A model generated the notes under the pieces. It was not told where the DNA came from. It was given only the letters and a program-made list of their open reading frames with translations, and ran no database searches. This document shows positions 8,555 through 13,922 of a stretch of 13,922 nucleotides of DNA, in pieces. The translations under genes were made by a program, and so were the position numbers. The stretch lies in NCBI GenBank assembly GCA_005879255.1, contig VBKY01000399.1, positions 1 to 13,922 on the forward strand, given 5' to 3'. Every line of letters begins with the position of its first letter. Position 1 is the first letter of the stretch. Source of the DNA: Deltaproteobacteria bacterium. Lineage in GTDB: Bacteria; Desulfobacterota_B; Binatia; UBA9968.

Positions 8555-8898
8555 AAGTCACGTGCACCTTAACAAAGAGCTAGTGCCCTGTTCCACCAAT
8601 GCGTAACGTAATTCGAACGTCATTCCGGGCAAGCTGGCGTTAGCTAGCGCGACCCGGAATCCAGGAATTTCAACCCTTCTGGATGCCGGCTTTCGCCGGC
8701 ATGACGAAGAAGAGATGAAAAACTCATTTAACGAACTCTGAAGCCGCAGCACTAGAGAATGACAAAAGGAGCTGTGGAAGCTGATTTCAATCCCCCCAAC
8801 ATTCCCGCGTTCGCCGGAATGACGACTACCGGTATCCACTACTTAGGAGTTGGCTTTCGCAGAAATTTCCGGGTGGGGCTTGTTGTTCCTCAACAAAT
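8555..8898. repeat. Non-coding gap with three degenerate palindromic repeats
   Basis: The 344 bases between gpmI and the comF-like gene contain three related hairpins: ATTCCGGG/CCCGGAAT arms at 8622-8629 and 8653-8660; ATGCCGGC-TTTC-GCCGGCAT at 8683-8702 (8-base stem, 4-base loop); and ATTCC...GGAAT at 8801-8820. They are surrounded by the familiar GGATxCCxGC / CATGACG flanks of dispersed bacterial intergenic repeats. One may serve as a gpmI transcription stop, but none is followed by a U-run. A promoter for the comF-like gene was not identified. Confidence 0.7.
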
Positions 8899-10443
8899 TC
8901 ACGACTCGACGATCAGCGAATGACCGGTCATTTCCTGTGGTTGAGGGAGACCGAGGAGTTGCAAAAGCGTCGGCGCTATATCGACACCGGACCCCTGGTT
9001 GAGCCGGCATTTTTTTCGCGCTTCATCGACCAGGATCACCGGGACGAGATTCGTCGTGTGCGCCGTGTGCGGCATGCCGGTATCGTAGTCTATCAACTGC
9101 TCGATGTTTCCGTGGTCCGCCGTGATCACGACTTTGCCTTTTTTGCCCATCGCTGCGTCGATTACCTTACCGAGGCACTCGTCGATCACTTCGACTGCCT
9201 TCACTGACGCTTCAAAATTGCCCGTGTGGCCCACCATATCCGCATTGGCATAGTTGGCGATCACCAGCCCGACGTCCTGATCACACAAGTATTTTGTCAG
9301 CGCGTCGGTGACCGCCCGCGCGCTCATCTCCGGCTTGAGATCGTAGGTCGCCACGTCCTTCGGCGAGGGAATCAGAATGCGCTCTTCACCGGGAAATTTA
9401 TTCTCTTCGCCGCCGTTAAAGAAGTAAGTCACATGAGCATATTTCTCGGTCTCGGCGATGCGCAGCTGCCGAATGCCGGCTTGACTGGCAATCTCTCCGA
9501 GAATTCTGTGGATCTCCCGCGGCGGGTAGGCAACCGGAACTTTGAAAGTTTCGTCGTACCGGGTCATCGTCACATAGGTCGAGAGATTAATGCGGCCCTG
9601 GCGCGGAAATTCTTTGAAATTCTCCTCGATCAACGCACGGGTCAACTCGCGCGCGCGATCGGCGCGGAAGTTGAAAAAGATCACCCCGTCGCCGTCGCGA
9701 ATTAACCCTTCGGGCATCGCGTCGTTGATTACCGTCGGCAAAACAAACTCATCGGTCACCTTTTCTTTGTAGCTGTTGCGAATCGCCTCGAGCGCGGATT
9801 CCGCTTTGTTACCGACTCCTTCGGTTAAACAAACATAGGCCTTCTCGACTCTGTCCCATCGTTTGTCCCGGTCCATGGCGTAATATCGTCCACTCACCGT
9901 AGCAACTTTGACGTTGGGATAAGCCTTAAGCTTCTCGTTAACATCGAGCATGAATTGCTCCGCGCTGTTCGGCGGGGTGTCCCGGCCATCCAGGAACAGA
10001 TGGAGATAAACGTTGCCGATCTTCTCTCGACCCGCCATCGCGATGATCGCCTCCATGTGGCGCTGGTGGCTGTGCACGCCGCCGTCACCCAGGAGGCCCA
10101 GGAGATGCAACCGGCCGCTCTGCTCTTTGGTCTTCCGCAAGGCGTCTAACAGAATCTGGTTTTTGGAGAAATTCCCGTCGTCGATATCTTTGTGGATCAA
10201 AGTTAAATCTTGGTAAACGATCCGACCGGCGCCGAGAATCATGTGCCCGACCTCCGAGTTGCCCATTTGCCCTGCCGGCAAGCCGACGTCGACACCGGAC
10301 ATGGAAAGACGCGAATTCGGATAATCTCGCAGCAATGCGTCCAAATTGGGTTTTGACGCATGTGCCACGGCATTGCCTTCTTTTCTCGGATTGATGCCGA
10401 ATCCATCCAAGATGATGAGAATCACGGGATGGCTTGTGCTCAA
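8899..10443 (-). CDS. gpmI: 2,3-bisphosphoglycerate-independent phosphoglycerate mutase
   Basis: A 514-residue cofactor-independent phosphoglycerate mutase, normal length for the family. It interconverts 3- and 2-phosphoglycerate in glycolysis and gluconeogenesis through a phosphoserine and two metal ions (usually Mn). The alkaline-phosphatase-like part carries Asp13 (ILDGFG) and catalytic Ser63 (MGNSEVGH). The inserted phosphotransferase domain has DGRDTPP and GRYYAMDRDKRWDR. The C-terminal metal site shows NYANADMVGHTG, TADHGN and MPHTAHTTN. The start is TTG at 10441-10443 with AAAGGA 7 bases upstream; no ATG lies close by. It follows rsfS by 62 bases. The rlmH gene often found between these two in related clusters is absent. 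Confidence 0.97.
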   Translation of the reverse strand: MSTSHPVILIILDGFGINPRKEGNAVAHASKPNLDALLRDYPNSRLSMSGVDVGLPAGQMGNSEVGHMILGAGRIVYQDLTLIHKDIDDGNFSKNQILLDALRKTKEQSGRLHLLGLLGDGGVHSHQRHMEAIIAMAGREKIGNVYLHLFLDGRDTPPNSAEQFMLDVNEKLKAYPNVKVATVSGRYYAMDRDKRWDRVEKAYVCLTEGVGNKAESALEAIRNSYKEKVTDEFVLPTVINDAMPEGLIRDGDGVIFFNFRADRARELTRALIEENFKEFPRQGRINLSTYVTMTRYDETFKVPVAYPPREIHRILGEIASQAGIRQLRIAETEKYAHVTYFFNGGEENKFPGEERILIPSPKDVATYDLKPEMSARAVTDALTKYLCDQDVGLVIANYANADMVGHTGNFEASVKAVEVIDECLGKVIDAAMGKKGKVVITADHGNIEQLIDYDTGMPHTAHTTNLVPVILVDEARKKCRLNQGSGVDIAPTLLQLLGLPQPQEMTGHSLIVES

Positions 10444-10505
10444 ATTGAATTCCTTTCTTTATCTTGCGAGCGAGTGAAGAGCTGGGCAGCGAAATTCCCG
10501 ACTGC

Positions 10506-10910
10506 CTATGATAACTGTTCGTTGGCAATCTGAAACTGGTCGACTAGCTTTGCATAGGGCTCAGGAAGTCTAGGTCTCGGCGCGTGGCCCCACAGGCCGT
10601 CGAGATCATAGAATTCGCGCACCGGTTCATAAAAGACGTGCACGATCACATCGGAGAAATCCATCAACACCCAATGGCCTCGCTGCGTGCCCTCGACCGC
10701 ATAAGGTTTGATGCCGAGCTCAATTGAATTCTCTTCCAGCCCTTGCGCGATACTCTGCACCTGACGGTCTGAACGACCCGAACAGACGATGAAATAATCC
10801 GCGATGGATGTCAGCTCATGGACATCCAACACTACCAGGTCACAAGCTTTTCTGTCGAGGGCGAAACGCGTCAGGAGTAGAGCTTTATCCCAGGAGCTGA
10901 TTTCTGCCAA
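10506..10910 (-). CDS. rsfS: Ribosomal silencing factor RsfS (Iojap/YbeB)
   Basis: A 134-residue RsfS/Iojap protein, recognised by the core DLVVLDVHELTSIADYF, CSGRSDRQVQSIA and the C-terminal GHWVLMDFSDVIVHVF. RsfS binds ribosomal protein uL14 (L14) on the large subunit and blocks subunit joining, lowering translation when nutrients are scarce. The start is TTG at 10908-10910, five bases after the nadD stop (10916-10918). The nearest Shine-Dalgarno-like GAGGAA is about 13 bases away inside the nadD end, so translation may depend on ribosomes finishing nadD. nadD-rsfS pairing is a very common bacterial arrangement. The last ~15 residues extend a little beyond the conserved domain. Confidence 0.96.
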   Translation of the reverse strand: MAEISSWDKALLLTRFALDRKACDLVVLDVHELTSIADYFIVCSGRSDRQVQSIAQGLEENSIELGIKPYAVEGTQRGHWVLMDFSDVIVHVFYEPVREFYDLDGLWGHAPRPRLPEPYAKLVDQFQIANEQLS

Positions 10911-10915
10911 AGTGT

Positions 10916-11578
10916 CTACCGTTCCTCGCGCGGGCTTCCGTAAAGCCCATGCCGTTTGATGTATCTCTCTACTGATGACGGCACCAAGTAACGAATGGAT
11001 TTCCCGTGCTTGACCAACGTACGAATCTCCGAAGCCGATATCGCGATATCCGTGAGCTCGATAAAAAAGATGCGCGTGCCACTCCGGTGACGATAATTCT
11101 TCTGTTTAAAATCATAACAAAAGAGTTTTTTAACGGCAACGCCGGTTCCCTTTAGCGGATCGCTTTCTTTGCTGCCGGGGCGCGAAGTCACAATGAAATT
11201 GCAAAGTGGAAAAATTGCCGCGAAATCCTTCCACGTGGCGATTTCCCGGAAGGCATCCAAGCCGATAATGAAATAGATGGAATCGCCTTTGCGTTTTTTC
11301 GCATCGAATTCGCGGATCGTATCGATTGAATAAGAAACGCCGAGCCGGGAAATCTCCAGCGTCGAGACGCCGAAACGACCGTTGCCGCTGACGGCGAGAC
11401 GCACCATTTGCAACCGGTCCTGTGCCGGCGTCGTAGTTTGACCGCGTTTATGAGGCGGAATAGAAGCGGGAATAAAATAAACGCGATCGAGGCCGAAAGC
11501 CTCGCTCACCTCCTCCGCGCTGCGCAGATGGCCCCAATGGATCGGGTCGAAGGTGCCGCCGAAGAGACCGATCTTCAT
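10916..11578 (-). CDS. nadD: Nicotinate-nucleotide adenylyltransferase
   Basis: A 220-residue NadD, adenylating nicotinate mononucleotide to deamido-NAD in NAD synthesis. It has the nucleotidyltransferase start GLFGGTFDPIHWGHL (residues 4-18, with the His-x-x-His pair His14/His17), IIGLDAFREIATW mid-protein, and ISASEIR near the C-terminus in place of the more usual ISSTxIR. The ATG at 11576-11578 overlaps by one base (TGATG) the stop of a 60-codon ORF filling the proA-nadD spacer. No good Shine-Dalgarno site is present: AAAGG lies about 15 bases upstream. Expression therefore probably depends on the upstream proBA transcript. Compare lengths: typical NadD is 190-220 residues. Confidence 0.96.
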   Translation of the reverse strand: MKIGLFGGTFDPIHWGHLRSAEEVSEAFGLDRVYFIPASIPPHKRGQTTTPAQDRLQMVRLAVSGNGRFGVSTLEISRLGVSYSIDTIREFDAKKRKGDSIYFIIGLDAFREIATWKDFAAIFPLCNFIVTSRPGSKESDPLKGTGVAVKKLFCYDFKQKNYRHRSGTRIFFIELTDIAISASEIRTLVKHGKSIRYLVPSSVERYIKRHGLYGSPREER

Positions 11579-11760
11579 CAGAAACGAAAGAGGCCTTTCG
11601 GCGGCTCATTCAAAGGAAAAGTCGAATTCGCTCCGCGAGTCAGGATGGCGACTGAACCGTTGCCGGTTTCAGGTGTCAGGACTCGCGCGAGGCTGAAAGC
11701 CGAAACGTGAAACCCGAAACCTGCAATGGATAACCGATACGCCGCTTCGGTCACACTCAT
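11578..11760 (-). CDS. Doubtful 60-codon ORF tiling the proA-nadD gap
   Basis: The frame starts with an ATG overlapping the proA stop as ATGA (11757-11760) and ends in a TGA overlapping the nadD ATG (TGATG). The predicted peptide resembles no family I know; part of it ([10 protein letters not shown]) is simply the translation of a 7-base tandem repeat. No proper ribosome-binding site precedes it. The exact tiling could be chance, or the frame could be kept open so that ribosomes reach the poorly initiated nadD start. I consider a functional protein unlikely but translation plausible. Confidence 0.22.
   Translation of the reverse strand: MSVTEAAYRLSIAGFGFHVSAFSLARVLTPETGNGSVAILTRGANSTFPLNEPPKGLFRF
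11634..11719. repeat. Structured repeat element in the proA-nadD spacer
   Basis: Several elements are packed together. Four 7-base units ending in YGAAA run at 11692-11719, and two units in the opposite sense (TTTCAGG, TGTCAGG) at 11667-11680. Between them lies the perfect palindrome CTCGCGCGAG (11682-11691). CTGAACCG/CGGTTTCAG form a hairpin at 11652-11672 that has a GCAA tetraloop in the minus-strand RNA, and CGCGAGTC (11634-11641) can pair with GACTCGCG (11680-11687). This looks like a dispersed intergenic repeat inserted in the operon; it could also act as a processing or attenuation structure. Confidence 0.6.
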
Positions 11761-13006
11761 TCCCGTATCTGCCCGTCACCAAACACAACGAACTTCGTCG
11801 TCGTCAGCTCTTCCAACCCCATCGGGCCGAACGCGTGGATCTTGCTCGTGCTGATGCCGATCTCCGCGCCCAAGCCCAGTTCGCCCCCATCATTGAAACG
11901 TGTCGAAGCGTTGACCATGACCGCTGAAGAGTTGACGCGATCGATGAAATCGCGCGACTTTTGATAGTTCGTCGTAACGATGCTTTCCGTGTGCTCCGAG
12001 CCATAGCGCTCGATGTGATCGATCGCCTGGTCCATATCCTTGACCACGCGCACGGCGAGAATCAGATCGAGATATTCAGTGGACCAGTCGGTTTCCGTAG
12101 CCTTATTTAATCCCGGAACCAACGCGCGGGTATTTTCGCAGCCGCGGATTTCCACGCCGGCGCGCTGAAATTTGGCAATCATGGTGGGCAAAAACCTCGG
12201 CGCGATCCCTTCGTGCACGAGCAACGTCTCCATGGCGTTGCACACCGACGGCCGCTGCACCTTGGCGTTGAAGCAGATCCGCTCGGCCATCTCCAGCGAG
12301 GCCTCGTTGTCCACGTAGACGTGGCACACGCCTTTGTAGTGCTTGATCACCGGAATTTTCGAGTTCGCCGCCACTGCGCGGATCAGCTCTTCGCCGCCGC
12401 GTGGAATGATGAGATCGATATATTCTTCGAGCTGCAGTAGCTCGTTCACCAGAGCGTGATCTTTGCGCTCGACGACTTGCAAGGCATCTTGCGGTACGCG
12501 TGTCTCCGCGCACGCCTGACGCAGCACAGCCCCGATCGCCTGATTGGAATGATGCGCTTCGCTGCCGCCGCGGAGAATCACCGCATTGCCGGATTTCAAA
12601 CAGAGCGCTAGATAATGCCGATGACGCCCAGTGGAATGCGCATGCGCCCGACCTGCAATCCGTTGGGCCGGCGCCACATTTTGATCACTTCGCGCACCGG
12701 ATCGGGCAACGCGGCAACGTCGCGGAGACCTTTAGCCATGCCGTTCACCCGGCTGGGATTGAGCGCGATGCGGTCGAGCACGGCACTCGACGCCCCCGCC
12801 TTATTGGCAAGCTCCAAATCTTTCTCGTTCTCTTTGATCAAGAACACGCTCTGAGCTTCCAGCTTATCGGCCATCATAAGTAAGGCTTTATTTTTTTCTT
12901 CCGACGATAACGGCGCCAGCTGCCGCGCCGCATTTTTGGCGCGCTTTCCCAGTTCGAGCGCCTCTTGTTTGAGTGATTGCTTATGACCTGACATAGCGAT
13001 TCTCAT
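11757..13006 (-). pseudogene. proA: Glutamate-5-semialdehyde dehydrogenase (proA), disrupted by an internal ~34-bp deletion
   Basis: ProA reduces gamma-glutamyl phosphate to glutamate semialdehyde, step two of proline synthesis. Here it lies in two frames. The N-terminal part (13006 to the TAG at 12608-12610, 132 codons) ends IPLGVIGII. The C-terminal part resumes in another frame at [17 protein letters not shown] (from 12608 down) and runs to the TGA at 11757. The conserved segment between them, Tyr-Glu-Ser/Ala-Arg-Pro-Asn-Val-Thr-Val-Asp plus two residues, is missing. Adding back 34 bases restores the frame and gives 427 residues, the normal length. The catalytic Cys (QRPSVCNA) is retained. 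The start ATG overlaps the proB stop as ATGA; an alternative ATG is four codons later. Either a true recent lesion or an assembly error; as written no full ProA can be made. Confidence 0.88.
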
Positions 13007-13922
13007 AGCACGACGAGATCATCTCGATGGATAACTTCGTCGTATGCCTTGTAGCCCAGAACTTTTTCAATCCCGCTTGTATGCAATCCTTTGATCTGAT
13101 TCAACTCCTGCGCGCTGTAGTTAACCAGGCCCCGAGCGAACTCACGACCTTCGAGATCGACGCAACTGACGCACTCGCCGACGCCGAAGGCACCGCGAAC
13201 CTCTTTCAATCCCGACGGCAAGAGGCTCTTGCCCTTCTGCGCCACGGCGTCATGGGCGCCTTGATCGACGACGATCTCGCCGGCCGTTTTCAAGTTGTAA
13301 GCGATCCAATGCTTCCGGCTGGTCAACCGATTCGCTTCCGCCAAAATCAAAGTGCCGCAACTTTCCTCCTCCGCAAATACTTTGCCGAGCACGCCGCTTT
13401 GCATACCGCTCGCGATGACTGTCGGAATACCGGCAAGCGCGGCTTTTTCTGCAGCGCCCAGTTTGGTCACGATTCCGCCCGTCCCAACGGTGCTCAAGCT
13501 ATTCCCGGCGATGGTTTGACTCAGTCCTTTGGCCTCGCTGATCAGCGGAATCAGTCGAGCGTCTGCATAGGCGCGCGGATCTTTGTCATACACCCCCTCG
13601 ACGTCGCTGAGAATGACCAGCAAATCGGCTTCAAGCAGCGTCGCCACCAACGCGGATAGATGATCGTTGTCGCCGAACTTCATTTCCTCCACGGCCACCG
13701 TGTCGTTCTCATTGACGATCGGAATGATTGACGACTCGAGCAGCACCTGAAACGTATGCTTCGCATTGATATAGCGCTGCCGGTTCGCCAGATCTTCATG
13801 CGTTAACAGGACTTGAGCGACGCTTTTGTCGAACTTGGAGAAAAGGCGCTCGTACAGCGCCATGAGCTTGATCTGCCCGACGGCCGCGAGCGCTTGCTTC
13901 TCTGGAATCGTTTTAGGCTTCT
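13003..13922 (-). CDS. proB: Glutamate 5-kinase, N-terminus outside window
   Basis: The last 305 residues of ProB, open to the right edge; about 60 N-terminal residues are outside. ProB phosphorylates glutamate to start proline synthesis and is feedback-inhibited by proline. Visible parts are the amino-acid kinase domain, with QALAAVGQIKLMALYE, PIVNENDTV, FGDNDHLSALVA, LLVILSDVEGVYDKDP and STVGTGGIVTK, followed by a C-terminal PUA domain (ALPSGL-type KSLLPSGLKEVRG, ARGLVNYSAQEL, HRDDLVVL). The methionine at 13863 is internal, since conserved KPKTIPEKQALAAVGQ lies upstream in frame. No damage is seen, unlike in the next gene proA, which it overlaps by four bases (ATGA). Confidence 0.96.
   Translation of the reverse strand, partial: KPKTIPEKQALAAVGQIKLMALYERLFSKFDKSVAQVLLTHEDLANRQRYINAKHTFQVLLESSIIPIVNENDTVAVEEMKFGDNDHLSALVATLLEADLLVILSDVEGVYDKDPRAYADARLIPLISEAKGLSQTIAGNSLSTVGTGGIVTKLGAAEKAALAGIPTVIASGMQSGVLGKVFAEEESCGTLILAEANRLTSRKHWIAYNLKTAGEIVVDQGAHDAVAQKGKSLLPSGLKEVRGAFGVGECVSCVDLEGREFARGLVNYSAQELNQIKGLHTSGIEKVLGYKAYDEVIHRDDLVVL

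Noticed and set aside
8558..8839. A 93-codon minus-strand ORF between comF and gpmI
   Set aside because: It is the translation of the palindromic repeats (the familiar CRRKPASRR-type peptide), has no ribosome-binding site and matches no family.
9226..9705. A 159-codon plus-strand ORF opposite gpmI
   Set aside because: It is antisense to conserved phosphoglycerate mutase sequence, with no recognisable domain.
12600..12680. Programmed ribosomal frameshift or bypass joining the two proA frames
   Set aside because: A slip of one base cannot restore the 11 missing conserved residues, and no slippery run or stimulatory structure is evident; a deletion explains everything.
13861..13863. ATG at 13863 as the proB start
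   Set aside because: Conserved ProB residues KPKTIPEKQALAAVGQ continue in frame upstream to the window edge, so this methionine is internal.

Overview
The window carries eleven genes plus one doubtful small ORF, all read from the minus strand, so gene order below runs from high to low coordinates. It looks like a chromosomal segment of an uncultured bacterium. The order proB-proA-nadD-rsfS-gpmI-comF resembles a cluster known from Deltaproteobacteria (Geobacter-like Desulfobacterota) and relatives. Moderate-to-high GC, several TTG starts and neighbouring amidohydrolases fit a soil or sediment deltaproteobacterium or a related uncultured lineage such as Binatota. That placement is inference from gene order only.

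Region by region: (a) 13922-8899 is a housekeeping operon: proB (5' end outside the window), proA, a 178-base spacer, nadD, rsfS and gpmI. proA is broken. About 34 bases are missing from the middle, which removes a conserved 11-residue stretch and shifts the frame, while all neighbours are intact. (b) 8898-8555 is non-coding and holds three degenerate palindromic repeats. (c) 8554-7183 encodes a ComF-family phosphoribosyltransferase-like protein and a small class I methyltransferase, 28 bases apart. (d) 7182-7030 is a spacer with a perfect 20-base GC-rich palindrome. (e) 6988-2358 is a two-gene methionine-cycle operon: an ArsR-type repressor fused to a SAM-dependent methyltransferase domain, overlapping by ATGA a full-length cobalamin-dependent methionine synthase (metH). 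A consensus -10 box lies inside a 24-base imperfect palindrome just upstream, a convincing autoregulatory operator/promoter. (f) 2109-1 is a two-gene operon of structurally different amidohydrolase-superfamily enzymes with a plausible own promoter; the second runs off the window edge.

The two most notable points are the internal deletion in proA inside an otherwise intact proline operon, and the compact promoter-operator of the ArsR-methyltransferase/metH operon, which suggests feedback control of the methionine cycle by S-adenosylmethionine or S-adenosylhomocysteine. The proA-nadD spacer is also odd: it holds 7-base tandem repeats and nested hairpins, yet is spanned by an ORF that overlaps both flanking genes exactly. 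No RNA gene, CRISPR array, insertion sequence or phage gene was found.
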